From the NCBI GenBank assembly GCA_028095005.1, contig CM051459.1:132155157-132219156 (forward strand): a stretch of DNA of 64,000 nucleotides, read 5' to 3'. Position 1 is the first letter of the stretch. Each line of letters begins with the position of its first letter. Of the stretch, positions 45,519 to 58,087 are shown one piece after another. The DNA is from Rhynchospora pubera (lineage: Eukaryota > Streptophyta > Magnoliopsida > Poales > Cyperaceae). The position numbers were made by a program, and so were the translations under genes. Under the pieces are notes generated by a model that worked only from the letters and a program-made list of their open reading frames with translations, was not told the DNA's origin and made no database searches.

Positions 45519-47464
45519 TTACCAGTCCTGAGATGACCAATCGTCTAGACTAGTAATGTTGATCTGAGCTTGTGATTTCTCGGTGATATCCTGTAGATAC
45601 TTCACGACCCGAGGGAAACATCTATCACTTCTGTGGAACTTGACATCCACTCTTTCAAGTCGCTTGCCCATAAATGGTGCAACTTTTGATGATTCTTGAT
45701 TTCTATCCACATCATCCTAGTCAGTAACATATTTAAAAAATATATTAGGATAAGAAAATTCTGCCAATAAAAAATAAAATTTTGGTAACTTGGATGTTAT
45801 AATGGTTTGGTCCTGTGCATATTTGTCCATTGTTGCATTTCAGTACTAGTTTCTTCCAATCTGGCAGCAGGAATTTGATCCAATCCAATTAAAGTTGTTT
45901 TGCAATTATCTCTCCATTGTTGTCTAAGAATTGTGCTAGTGCAACTCAATTAACCATTAAGAACGAAGATTTGGGAAAGTAACATCAGACAAAGTTATTA
46001 GGGCATGTAGCATGACAAAAACATTTAGGCTTCAGCTCTTGAAATTCCACTTTCAGAATATTTGGTATAAGGAGAAAAAATAATAAAAAAGAACAAAGTA
46101 ACCAAGTACCTCAGAGGAGCAACCAACATGTTGTAACGAAAGCTTCTCCAAATTGGGAAAATGATTCAAGAAAGAAGCAAATAAATTGAAATGGCAACTC
46201 AAATTAAGGTAATTCACAGATAAATTCTTCACATATGAAAAGTCTGGGCAGCTTGACAGTTCATTTTCCAGTAATTCCTACAAGAAAAGAACAACATATA
46301 TTTCAACAATTAGAGGCTTACAGGGTCCAACAAAAAGAGTATGATGAAGCTATACAAGTAGTCGAGACTTGTTGTGGTGGTCAAGTTTAAATTCCAGCAG
46401 TACCCATTTAAGATGAAAAAGAATAAGAACATATTCTTAGCAGGTAACATGAACACCCTAAATTTGATCACAAAATGGACTCAAAAGAAAATTAAATACA
46501 AGAAATAAGAACCCATGCAAAGTTAATAGCATACCTTTAGGCTGCGTCCACTTAACTTCAGATTTTGAACTTTTGAAAGGCCTGTGAGGATATTATTCCT
46601 GCCATTGTAAGGCCAATAAGAATAAATGCTTGCACTGGTAAGAGATGGCATCTTCAGAAACATTCTGCATCCAATTACATTCAGACAACTCCGGTAACAA
46701 AAAGACAAAAGATTAGGGGTATTGATAGAAAATGTTTGCCTTTCAATCTCTCCACGCAGACAGCAACATTGTATTTTCAGATATTTTAGGCTCCGAGAGT
46801 TTATAGAAGAAAACTCCCAGCAGCAGTTCTCTAGGTGCAAAAATTCAAGCATGGGGCAACCAAAGAAAAGCTTCTCAATAAAAGCCTGATCTAAAATTAT
46901 CCAATTAAGATGCAACCGTCTGAGGCACGGAAGATTTACAACCTTGATGGTCCGAACAGATGTGAAGGAGGAGAGTGAGGCGTCCACTAGAGATGCACAA
47001 GTGAAAACAGCCAAAGGCAGTGAATCCACTGGCTCCGCATTAATATCAAGCACTTTCGGGTTATGCTTAAGGGAATAAAGGATCCATGATCTTATCAACG
47101 AGTGATAATTGTGCTGTTCAAACCTTTTACAAGAAATCCGAAACTTGTGCAAATCAGAGGAATCACGAAGTAATATAGCCATGGTCACAAAATCTCGGAA
47201 CTTGTGAAATGGATTTCTTCTGGCATCTTCTGATTCACTATCATCCCATTCAACATCATCTGGTTCACCATCACACATGAATTTGTGCAGGTCAAAATCT
47301 AGAAAGGGCAAGGTGGTCCAGAGGTTCTTCCATCTCTTAGCGAGCACACATGTTTGGACGGCTTCTTGGGCAGTCAAGAAGGACATGATGCGATGAATTA
47401 AGCTATCGGGCAAACTACTTATCCTGTCCTTGTCACCCCTCATTGACTTCCCAGCTTGTTCCAT
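45519..47464 (-). CDS. F-box/FBD protein, proximal copy, possible splice defect
   Basis: Minus-strand exons: 47464-46535 (310 codons), 46277-46110 (56 codons), expected exon 3 at 45879-45790 (30 codons) and 45716-45519 (65 codons plus stop). The product has an N-terminal F-box (~residues 12-55, ISSLPDSLIHRIMSFLTAQE, then RWKNLWTTLPFLDFD), an LRR-like middle (LPCLRRLHL, CPMLEFLHLENC) and a C-terminal FBD-like segment (RVDVKFHRSDRCFPRVVKYL). F-box proteins join the SCF ubiquitin ligase through SKP1; targets of this family are mostly unknown. At the exon 3 acceptor the paralog has AAG, but here the bases read TTGG, so no AG precedes the exon and an in-frame TAA lies just upstream. Exons 2 and 4 are both phase 0, so skipping exon 3 would keep the frame. 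A 5' UTR intron (CAG/GACCAGTGCCC acceptor at ~47516) precedes the ATG. Confidence 0.78.
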
Positions 47465-47900
47465 GGCTGAATGTTTTTAGAGAAATTTACTCGAACAGAT
47501 GGTGGGCACTGGTCCTGTACACAACAAAAATTCCCAATTCAGCCTAATGAGTCATGAAAGGTAACATCTTTATTACCCATCAAGGGACGTCTAATGAGCA
47601 AAATATTGACTAAAAGCACATGGGAAAACAAACCTGAAAGCCATGGGTGATGGGTCGTAGCTAGCACGAGAGAGAGAGAGAGAGAGAGAAGACGGTTTTG
47701 TACGATGGCGAGCGAAGAGGTTCGTGGGTTTGGGTTGGATTGAAAGGACGAGCATGAAGCAAAGCATGGCCGGATCGTTTTAACTTTTAAGTGGGAAATT
47801 AGAGAGAAGGAGACGCGAGAGAGAGGGAGAGAGAGAAGGGAAATTAGAGTGAAGTGAAAGTGTCACTCGGTTCGGATTATTCTTATTTTGATCCAGTCTA
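47465..47900 (-). promoter_or_regulatory. 5' UTR, leader intron and GA-rich promoter region of the proximal F-box gene
   Basis: On the minus strand a leader exon with a CT-rich tract (47671-47690) ends at CAG/GTTTGTTTTCC (~47635), followed by an intron to ~47517. The same arrangement precedes the distal F-box gene (CT tract at 51708-51722), so it is an ancestral leader intron. Confidence 0.5.
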
Positions 47901-49480
47901 ACCTGTTTCGCAACTTCCGTTTTAGAACCTTCAACCAATTACAATCATCATATCATATTCTTGAGAGATGATCTATTCAATTGAGCATTCGTGATGTTCT
48001 AGTATTTTAGAGTCAGATTTCATCAAAATTGAAGGTCTAATACAAAATACATCATCCAGACGATTAATATAGTGTTTATAATCAGAATAATTTTATTGAC
48101 AATTGTAGCAACTAGTAACTTACTTCATAAATCTTGGAAAAAAAAAGGTGTTCAATTTAGATACTTAATTCTATTTCATTTTTGCTTGCTTATAAAAAAA
48201 ATATACATTGTAAAGTGAGATGAATATGGGTTCAACCAAGTATATAACATCATTTCGATTATTTCCTTTATTTGACCAAGTTAACTATTGTGTTCTCGGA
48301 AGGAGCATATCTTATGGTAATAAATTTTCTTTTGAAAATTACCAACGAAGATACACATATTAAATCAAATTTTAAAAATATTGATCCAGATTATACATAA
48401 ACTCAATAAGACACCCTTAGTTAAAAGTTGCGTAAATCCTTAATTTTTGCATATGGTGAATGTATCAAAGCAACCTAATGGGAATTGGAATGGAAATCTG
48501 GATTCTCATTTTGTCAAAATCTCTCGTCAGAAAGAAAAACGAGTTTGATAGGAATCAGATTTGACAAGCGAAATTTCACTTCCAAATTCTTCCATGTGAT
48601 TTGACGAAAATGGATGGTGATTATGTCCTTTCTCAACTCAAATCCCATTGTTTCTCTTTCGTTCGGATCAGTTGCAAAATCCAACCCTCTTCAATCATTT
48701 ATTACAAAACCAGTGATATTTTTATTTTGTTGATACAGCTAGTAATATTTGGTTGGAAAAATAAAAAATGCAGCACAAAAAAAAAATTAAAAGAGATTAC
48801 TCGTGTTCACATTACTTCGATGACTCTTCATAATTCAGTGAATTGAAAAATACAAATCAACGTTCTGCATTTTTAAAAGATACGTAGTGCCTCAATGACT
48901 GGGCCTGCCTGACATTTTTTGCCAATTTGGAATGCTGAATCTAATAAAAAACAAAAAAAAATTATATAAACCTACTTTACGCTGAAGATAAAATGAGATG
49001 AACTACATTTGCAGTCTGTTATTTACTTTCGTTTTACTGTTGAAATAAACTTGTCTGTACTTTCCATTTTTTTTTTCCAAAATTTGACTTCAGAATATCA
49101 ACAGATTAAAGTTCGAAACTAGAATGATTACTTGACAAACTTCAGCTTGAATGCTTGATAGCTATTTTCAATTTTTACTCGATAATTTAAATAATAGAGA
49201 TAAAGCAACAAAGGACAGAAAGCCCAAACCAACTCTTTGATTCCAAGTCAAACCAGAGAAACAAAAGCACGGCCAACCTAACATACAATTCTAGCCACCA
49301 AAATAAAGAAGCAATACATAAGCAGCTTAGATATGAACTAGGGTCCTAAAAAGCAAAACAGAGTTCTAACACCAATAACAGATATATAATTCAAAGAAAC
49401 TCCCACTGATGAGAAGAGAAAGAAAGGCATGAGAACAAAATCGTAAGATTAGTTACAATTAAAGGACATGCAATACACGG
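47900..49480. other. Spacer between the two F-box genes
   Basis: AT-rich with poly-A and poly-T runs. The 81-codon ORF at 48601 has no recognisable features. No transposon ends identified. Confidence 0.5.
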
Positions 49481-51348
49481 TTAATACCGGAAGCTTATAC
49501 TAGTCACGTTGATTTGAGCTCTTGAATTCTCTGTGATATCCTGTAGATACTTTACAACCTGAGGGAAACTTTTTTCGCGCTTGTAGAATTTGAACTCAAC
49601 TGTTGTAAGTCGCTTGCCATTAAATGGTGCAATTTTCAATAATTCTTGAATTCCATGCATTTGCGACTACATTATCAAAAACAGAACAATACAATGAGAA
49701 AATTCGGCAAATAGAAGAATACCTTTTACAAACTTGGATTTCATTAATGGTTAGGTTCAGTCCATCTTTACCTATTGTCACATTGCATAATAATTTCTTC
49801 CAGCCTGGCAGCAGTAGTTTTGACTTAATTAAGGTCGTTTACAATTCTATCTCTTTGTATTGTCTAAGGATTGCATTAGTGCATCTCAATTGACCATTCA
49901 GAATGATAATTGGGAAAGTAATATCAAGCAAAAAATCATTTCTCTGTATCTTAAGAATGTCATAGTAACTTATATGTGCCAGTGTTTTGAGGCATCAGCT
50001 CCCTTGAAAAATTGTATTCTCGAGATTTTTTGGCTTATGGTGCAGAAAAGAAGAAACAAAGGAATCAAGTACCTTACAGTACACAGCATCCTTTAACGAA
50101 AGCTTCTCCAAATAGGGGCAACGATTCAAGAAAGAAGCGAGTAAATTGAAATGACAACTCAAACAAAGTTCATCCACCGATAAGTCCTTCAGATTTGAAA
50201 ACTCTGGGCAATTTGACAATTCCTTTTCCAATAAGTCCTATACGAAAGAACAACATATATTTCAACGAGAGACATTCCATCTATATCCAATTCAGAATTA
50301 AGAACATATATTTAGCAGGCAATGTTAGCATTCTAATTGTTATTGCAAATTAAGAAGAAGAGAGAAAAAATAAAAGACATTAAGTACATACCTTTAGCAT
50401 TGATCCACTTAATTTGAGATTTTGAACGTTTGAAAGGCCAATGAGAATATTACTCTTGCCCTTAAAACAACTTTTGGATCCTTCCCACGACATGTCATTG
50501 ATACAAACGTAAGCACTAGTCAGAGATGGCACCTTCAGAAACATTTTGGGTCCAAATGACTTGATATTAGTGGTGTAGCGGAAAGACAAAAGATTAGGTG
50601 TATTGATCAACTCCATCTCTCTCTCAGTCTCAAGGTAGGAAACACGATCTTCTACTACCAGATATTTTAGGTTCTGAGAGTTTATAGTAGAATACTCCCT
50701 ATCACAGTCCTTCAAATGCAACAATTCAAGCACAGGGCAACCACATAAAAGCTTGTCAACAACATCCTGATCTAGATATATATCTTCTAGGTACAATCGT
50801 CTGAGGCATGGAAGATTTATAACGTTGATGATGTTCAGAAGTGGGAAGATGTAAGTGATTGAGGCATCCACTAGAGATGCACAATTGAAAAAACCAAGAG
50901 GCAGTGAACTTGGCAGCAGCAGTAAATGGTGGTCACAATCATAATCAAACTTGAACACTTGAACATTATGCTTAAGGGCGTAAGCAATCCATGATCTTAC
51001 AAACATGTGGCACTTAGGAAGAGGAGATATCCCAAAACAAAAAAGGCGAAACGTGTGCACGTCTGAGGCCTCGCGAAGTAATAGAGTCATGCTCACAAAA
51101 TCTCTGAACTTCTCCAATTTAATGCTTTGGGGATCACCGCCTTCTGATTCACCATCACACTCAAATTTCAGCACGTCGAAATCTAGAAAGGGCAAAGTGG
51201 TCCAGAGATGCTTCCATCTCTTGGAGAGTACGCATGTTCTGACGGCCTGTTGGGCAGTCAAGAAGGACATAATGAGATGGATTAAGCAATCGGGCAAACT
51301 GCTTATCATATCTCTGTCACCCCTCCTCGACTTCCCAGCTTGCTCCAT
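49481..51348 (-). CDS. F-box/FBD protein, distal copy (465 aa)
   Basis: Minus-strand exons 51348-50392 (319 codons), 50237-50073 (55), 49823-49734 (30) and 49666-49481 (61 plus stop); all introns phase 0 with GT-AG. The start MEQAGKSRRGDRD aligns with the proximal copy; an upstream in-frame ATG (51444) lies in the 5' UTR and precedes the leader-intron acceptor. Domains: F-box ~16-60 (SLPDCLIHLIMSF, RWKHLWTTLPFLDFD), LRR-like region (LPCLRRLYLEDIYLD, CPVLELLHLKDC), further leucine-rich segment (LSVDELCLSCHFNLLASFLN), FBD-type end (LTTVEFKFYKREKSFPQVVKYLQ is split here only for length; the key part is FPQVVKYL). Likely an SCF substrate receptor, substrate unknown. No break seen. Confidence 0.87.
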
Positions 51349-51740
51349 GGCTGTATTCTTAGGGGAATTTACTCGAACACTTGGCGTGCACTGGTCCTGT
51401 ACCAACAGAAACATACCCCAATTAAGCTTCCTGAGTGCTGACAAGGTAAAAGTTATGTAATAATTGCATCAGGAAATAGGGTGATTAAACAGGGCAAAGG
51501 CTGGCTTGTTGTATTCATTTAAATTTCATGGCATATTGGCATTCACTTGGAAAACAGACCTGGATGAAAAGCAACTAACCAAACATGGCTGGCTAATGGT
51601 AACATCAAGAGAGACCTACCTACTAAGCATGGATGAAAAGGCACAGAGAGAATGCTGAGGGAAACTAACCTGAAAGCCATGGATCCGTGGCTTGATCAAA
51701 AGACGAGAGAGAGAGAGAGAAGAGGGTTTAGTATTGTACG
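51349..51740 (-). promoter_or_regulatory. 5' leader of the distal F-box gene
   Basis: Contains a CAG/GACCAGTGCAC acceptor-like site near 51396 and a CT-rich tract on the minus strand at 51708-51722, paralleling the proximal gene. The plus-strand ORFs at 51005 and 51652 are antisense shadows. Confidence 0.45.
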
Positions 51741-51946
51741 ATGGCGAGAGAAGAGAATGGCTTCAACTAGGACTAGGGAGAGATTCGTGGGTTTCTGTCA
51801 CCCGCCTGGTGACGTGGCTTCGATTGCGGCGATGAGCTGAGCATGGCCGGATTTTAGCAAGTTACTGACTGGGAAAAATTAGAGAAAGAAGCTAAGGACA
51901 CCCATGTCACATGCGTGCTTCTTCTGTTCTTTCTCTAATTTTATTC

Positions 51947-52273
51947 CACGCTGGGTTTTTTACTAAAAAAGACTCATATGCCTCAAGGCCCAAGGGGCAG
52001 AAGCTGAGGACATTTCAGTCGTTTCATTCTGAAAAGTGGGAGTGTTTTGCAAACTGGGGCGTGCCCTGACTCCTGAATGGGTTTTTTTTTTTTTTTTTGT
52101 AAAAAAGTACATATGACATATCTCGGTTAGAAATTGAGAGAACAGTTTTAAGTTTTAACTAAATAATATAATATATTTTAAAAACTAATTATTTTTAATC
52201 AAGGATGATAAAATATTTCTACGTACCCTTCTAATTAACTATCTCTCTTCTAAACAAAACGGGTATCGCAAAC
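51947..52273. repeat. Segment duplicated at 61908-62424
   Basis: From CCACGCTGGGTTTTTTACTA to GGGTATCGCAAAC this recurs at 61908-62424, where a MITE has been inserted. Here CAAGGGGCA (51989-51997) is present once, the unoccupied site. Confidence 0.85.
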
Positions 52274-52281
52274 ATGTTGTG

Positions 52282-54006
52282 TAGTGTCAACGCGCATGTT
52301 AGAGCTGATGTCGTGTCTTGTCGTGTTGGCATATGTTAATATTTTCAATGTATTATGTAATATCGTGTTAAATAAAAGAATTAATTAACACGACACACGT
52401 TATATAACACGTCATGTTGTCGTGCTACGTTGGCACAACATGTTAAACATGTCAAGCTATATTATAAATAATTCACTAAAAATTCATTAAAAAGTAACTA
52501 AATAATTTTTGAAATAAAAATATATAATAAATTATTGAAATTATATATATTTAAATAAAAATAAATTATTGAATAAAAAGATTATGAATCAAAATTATTA
52601 AATTTATAATATAAACTCAATATAATTTAATAAATTCTAAATAATAATAATTTTTGTTGTGTCATATCGTGTCACGTGTCAATTCGTGTCATGCTAAGAC
52701 AAGTCAATGTCTGAAAATCTCCAATATGATATAACTTTGACACGACACGCCGATACACACTTGTCGTGCTAATTCCATTAACGTGTTGTATTCTTATCGT
52801 GTCAATACGCATGCGTGTAGGGATGAAAACGGAGCGGATAAAATCCGCTCCGATCCGTATCCGAATCCGAAAAATACGCATAACATCCGATCCGTATCCG
52901 TATCCGAACATATCAGTATTCGTATTCGTATCCGCCAAAAAAATATGGATGCGGATATGGTTTTGAGTTTTTTGACAATATCCGATCCGTATTCGTATCC
53001 GACATGGATATTATCCGTATCCGATAGATATTAATCCGTTTATCCGTATTTTTAACGGCATAAGATAATTAATATAATTACTTATCTACATTAGAGAATA
53101 CTTTTAATTATATAATGCTTAATTTTTATTAGATAAGTTCTCTTATAATAATATTTTTATTTGGAACATAAAATTATTTTTATTTTTTTATTATTGAGAT
53201 GATTATATATGATAATAATACTAAAAAAAAATTTCTCTAATCATGTTGATTACATATGATTAATATACTTTTTTAATGTATGATGACATTTAAGGTAACA
53301 TGATATGATTTGACATTGAATAGTTAAATATACTGTTGGAATTCAAATTATGGAAAGACTGAATTTATTGATCAATTCTATTAAATTTGTACTTATGTGG
53401 TGCTTGCAATTTTATTGATTAATTCATAAATTTGATAATTACGGTTATATATGTGATTTATTGAATCCAATATATTTGTTGAGAATCCAACCAATAATGT
53501 TAATAATAATTTAATTTATACATATTATATATAATATTTTGATGAAATTTTGGATTTAATTGGTTGAAAAAATAAATTTTGTACACTGCTTACCTTATTA
53601 CCTTATTATCGTATAATTTATATTGTTTGAATATAACTTATTGCATGACATGAAAATTTTCTTATGCTTCAGCTACTCTCATATATAACAAACTTTTATA
53701 CGCAATATGAAATTTAAAAAAAGTTCTAAAGAAATGAAATAAAATAAATTGATCGTTATATGATCCGTATCCGACAAAATATATTCGTATTCGACTCCGT
53801 ATCCGATAATATCCGAACCGTATCCGTATCCGTTTAATATCCGAACCGTATCCGTATCCGAACGCATCCGTATTCGTATCCGTATCCGAGAAAAAAATAT
53901 GGATGCGGATATGGGAAGACCTACATCCGCTCCGTATCCGATCCGTTTTCATCCCTACATGCGTGTCATACAAAATGCTCATATCGTGTCATTTTGGAGG
54001 ACACTA
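52282..54006. mobile_element. Possible hAT-like element with CGTGTCGTGTT motifs
   Basis: The ends read TAGTGTCAACG and, reverse-complemented, TAGTGTCCTCC, and both sides are rich in GTCGTGT / ACACGAC words. I see no clear 8-bp duplication, so the limits are tentative. The element at 52818-53957 is nested within it. Confidence 0.35.
52818..53957. mobile_element. hAT element with ATCCGTATCCG subterminal repeats
   Basis: 1140 bp, TIR TAGGGATGAAAACGGA, flanked by perfect 8-bp duplications CATGCGTG (52810-52817 and 53958-53965). The outer ~230 bp on each side consist largely of ATCCGTATCCGA words, in opposite orientation at the two ends; the middle is AT-rich and non-coding. Non-autonomous. ORFs with Arg-Ile-Arg repeats are translations of the motif. 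Confidence 0.9.
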
Positions 54007-54360
54007 CCTTGTAGGTAGGCATTGGGACAAAAGAAATGCAAAAACAATTCAAAACAACCACTATCAAATTTGACTAAAAAGAAATTCAAAACAAAAATAA
54101 CAATTGCGCTGCCATGAACGGACCGGTTTAGGGTTTAGGGATTATGGGAATCTACAGTAAGACTAAAACGGACCGGTCCGAACGGACAATTGTCATTATG
54201 GAAATGCATGCTCGGTATAATGTGCAATTAAAATTTACCAATATTTGTCATATAATTTCATTTTGGTCGCCAAATTAGAAAGTCTTGCCCGCCAAATGAA
54301 AAGACGTACCTCAGTTTAAAATTTTCACAACAAAACAAATCAGTGCACATATCAATCAAC

Positions 54361-55860
54361 AAATGAGAAGCCCCAAAAGTTGTAAGGTTACAATTCCTAC
54401 TCTAGAGTCTAGACAACAAAATGAGAAGTAGACATGTCAAACGTTCATGATGTTCACGTAAATGAACTCTTACGTTTAATGTTACGTTTATTAAACGTAA
54501 GAATTTTTTCTTCCGCTTAATGTTTCATTTGTTTAAACGGTACAAACATTAAAACGTTATAAATGTTTCTTCCGTTTTTTCCTCCAAATAAACTGTCTTA
54601 GACTTCACCCAAATCACATTCTACAAATTGTAACAAAGCAATTTAATTTGTAAGCAAAATTGAAAGTCACTCCATATTACACAAATCAGTTCATAACTCA
54701 TGATGCAAATGAAACTCGTAACAGTAAAAATCTGATTTGTAACTCAGTAAAACCAGACAATTTCTCATAAAAAATCTAAAAACAAAAAAGGAACTAGGTT
54801 GAAAAATAAATACTGGATTTTTGATAATTTTTGTCAAAGTACAAGGTTGAAATCACAAATCACAAATTACAAATTCTAAGAACACAGAAAGTTACTCAGT
54901 TTTCTGTCAAAATCACAAACAGATCCTTATACTAGTTCAAACAAATTTACAAGAAGGTCCTCAAAAGCTAATTGAATCACAAATCAATCCCTAAAGTAGT
55001 ACCAGAAAGGAATATAACCTTGTACTGACACGGTACAAGGTACAAAGGGGTCAAGCAACTATCAATGATCCTCAAAGTTTGATTCATCATAGGCCATTAT
55101 TAGGAACAATGTTTGAAATTGAAAGCCAACGAAAAATCCAAGAACAATGTCTGAAAAAAGTCAAAAGAAAGTCATGAAAAATAAGAAAAGTCAAGAGAAA
55201 GGGGAAGAGCTACCTGGTTAGAACGGAGGAGGAGTTGGAGTTGGAGCTGGCGCAGTCGGAGAGGGATCCTTCTCCAATGTTGAAGATGAAGTGTTGCTAG
55301 GCGTGAGGCGGTGAAGGAAGAAGAGGTGTGGCTTCACCGAGGTAATAGAGGAGAGGGGGTCTTTGATGGAGGCGATCGGAGAGGAGAAAAAGTCGTACGA
55401 CGATCTACCTTGTCATTATCGCACTCACATGGATTGAGAGGTTGCACATACCTCAATTTTTCATGGGCGCGAGAGAGACAGGGAGAAGAAAGAGATGAAG
55501 AGAGAGGATGAAGCATGCGGAGAAAGTTGGGGACAATGCGGCGCATTCTGAGAGAGAGAAACCCTTATTCGCTCCTCGTTGTCTTCGTTGTTTCTCTGCA
55601 ATCCATCTATTTGCAATACTAAACGTAACAACGGAAATAAACGAAACGTAAGGACCCAATTACGTTTATGTTACGTCGGCCCAAGCGTAACTGAATTTTC
55701 ATCCGTTTAACGTTCCGTTCAGAATTAACGTACGTTAAAACGTTAAAACATGCACAAATTGACAGGTCTAATGAGAAGCCCCAAAAGTTCCCTCCATGCT
55801 CCTCCTGGTCCATTTCCACTGCTCTTCACCTCATAAAAGCAAATCTCAAGAGTTGTTTAC
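54361..55860. repeat. Segment duplicated at 20690-20870
   Basis: The flanks of the hAT element here match 20690-20870. Small extra duplications (ATGAGAAGCCCCAAAAGT at 54364 and TCTAGAGTCTAGA at 54402) occur only here. Confidence 0.75.
54429..55770. mobile_element. hAT element with TTAAACGT motifs, 1.34 kb
   Basis: TIRs TAGACATGTCAA and TAGACCTGTCAA, 8-bp duplications ATGAGAAG (54421-54428 and 55771-55778). Subterminal regions are rich in ACGTTTA / TTAAACGT. The interior (54900-55600) contains GC-richer, gene-like DNA (GGAGTTGGAGTTGGAGCTGG and a run of short ORFs) that may be a captured host fragment. The homologous locus near 20725 has one ATGAGAAG and no element. Confidence 0.9.
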
Positions 55861-58087
55861 ATTTAAGCAAAGTAATAGTAGTTTGCTTTGAACAAGTGTA
55901 CAATAGGATACAAACATCAAAGCATCAAAATTTTATTTGACGAAATTCGAAGAATTATTAAAATAAAATAAAAGGTTGTAGATGTTGTTTTACAAGCAGC
56001 AAATTTCGAAAGAAAAATTACAGAATTAACAAGAGAAGGTGGAGAATGAGAATCAAACCCTGTGATATGCTATTATTAATTTATTACTATTATTATTATT
56101 ATTTGAAAAAAAGTAGCCTGATGACTACCGTTTCATTATATGACACTTCCAGACCAAGAGTTGTTTACAAATGCAAAAGAAAAAAATAAAAAGAATTGCT
56201 GAACATAACGGATGTGCGCTTAGGAAACTCATACAAAATTGGGGAAAAAAGCAATTTAATTAACAACCTTTCTTAATTAATTGGAGTTCCTGATATTGAA
56301 TCGTCCAAGAAGAATTTCATGATTCGCATGAGAAATTGAAAGAGAGAATAATCTGGTCACTTTTTACAACAGGCGAGTCGCAAGTGAAGAAAGGGTGTTG
56401 AGGCCAGAAAAAAAAAACTGTTCATGAGAGCTAATATTTGTTCGCAAAAGAGGAAGGGGAGACAGGAGCAAAGAGAGAGAGAGAAAGGGAGGGGGTTGGG
56501 GGGGATAGGGAGGGAGAGAGAGAGAGAGAGACGGGAAGTTACGTTCTGTTTGCTCGATCTTGAAAGAGAAAGCACACGAAGTCGAGCTAAGTTTTTTTCT
56601 TTGTTCATTAAAAAAAGTTTTTCTTCTTTTGCAGAGAGAGCGGAGATTAGAAGAAATTAAAGTGTTGGCTTGCTCCTTCAGCGATCTAATTTTTAGCCGT
56701 CAGATCTTAATTATTTGTTCACCAATCTTCATCCGATTGGTCAGCTAAAAATTGAGTACGAAAATTCCTCAATCATATCCACAGGACAATAGCCTAAAAG
56801 CTGAAACCATTGATTTTTTTTTTAAGAAATTTGAAAATAAATACTCCTTCCATAATTCAAACTAAGAACCACTTGATTGATGGATTAATAGAGCCAAATC
56901 AGAGGGTCAAATTATTCAGCTTCAAGTACTATTAGTTATTATCCAATACAGAAAAAACAAAAGTTGCAACACAATAGAAGAAGGGAGGAAAAAAACGATA
57001 CATATATAATGTTGTTATTATTGTTTTCCTTTGTTTTGGTTTAAATAAAGAAACCTGCAGTTTTATTCATTTTGCGACACTCTTGTTTCAGAACTCTCCA
57101 CCTGACTTTTTCACTGAGTAGCGTGTGTTAGTTGTAGTCTAGTTGTAGAGCTTTCAGCTTGACTGGTGAATGTAGACGTGTCAGTCGTCTTACTATCAAA
57201 TCTTGATTTGGACCTACGCCAAGTGATTTCCGCATGAAGTACCATTAATCTGAGTTTATTTTCTTATTCTTATATATTGTTTTGACATTTACAAGATATC
57301 AGCATAATTAGCCTGCCATTTTGAAGACAGCCAGTAGGTTTCTTCATTTCTCATTTTATGCAAATATTGTAGTATATTGAAGGTCTCATTAGATGCTTAC
57401 TTCTCAATATCAAGTTTAAAAGTGTTTTTTTATTATTATTTTAGAGTTAATTTAGGCTTTGTTTAGGACTTTGGTTATTTTGGAGTTATTTTTTAATATA
57501 TAATGAACTTTGTTAGGTAATGCTCATGATTTGGAAGAATGAGACATGAAGAAATTAGTGTGAGAAGAAATAATTAAGCATGAAATTTTAGAGAGATAAA
57601 ATAAGAAAATGCATGGTAGTGCTGCTGCTTCGTTATCAAGAGGTCTTATACCTATTTGTGTGGTTCATTATTTTTTCTTTATCTTTTTTTGAAACAAAGC
57701 CCAAGAAGGGGGATCCAATTTCATTGCTCAAAGAAAGGAGCTTCATTATTTTTCCTTACAGCATTTATTTGTAAAATCTAGTTGTTGAATTTTCTGGAGA
57801 TGACGAGTATTTCTTTAATTAATGACAAATGATAAAATATCTTTCAGTTCAAAAAATTATTTCGCTGCAGCGAAGTGTATAAATGTGATCTAGCTTCTTG
57901 GAATTATCATGAGAAATTGGCATTATTGGAGTTGACAATTAAACACTTGCTTCCTTATTTGATGGTCAGAAATCAGCAAAAAGAAGAATATATGATGGCG
58001 AAAACACTGACAAATATCTTATAGGAACTCCAACAACAGATGTGTAATTAAAATATCTAGACCCAAAAACACTTATATGTTACTTAC
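55860..58087. other. Intergenic, GA-rich tract, no gene recognised
   Basis: A GA/G-rich run lies at 56450-56535. I looked on the minus strand for the terminal kinase exon expected after 58088 (Trp-rich start, then CIHIGLLCVQ-like segment) and did not see it. Confidence 0.5.

Larger units (their letters stand above)
35828..45607. repeat. Segmental duplication unit B
   Basis: Direct copy of 10158-18322, about 25.7 kb away. It lacks the hAT, the 2.7-kb TIR element and the ~310-bp insertion of unit A, and carries the copia element 39809-45007. Unlike A, the sequence continues into a complete F-box/FBD gene. Confidence 0.9.

Noticed and set aside
52672..53034. ORFs with Arg-Ile-Arg-Ile repeats on both strands
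   Set aside because: They are translations of the ATCCGTATCCG subterminal repeats of a hAT element.
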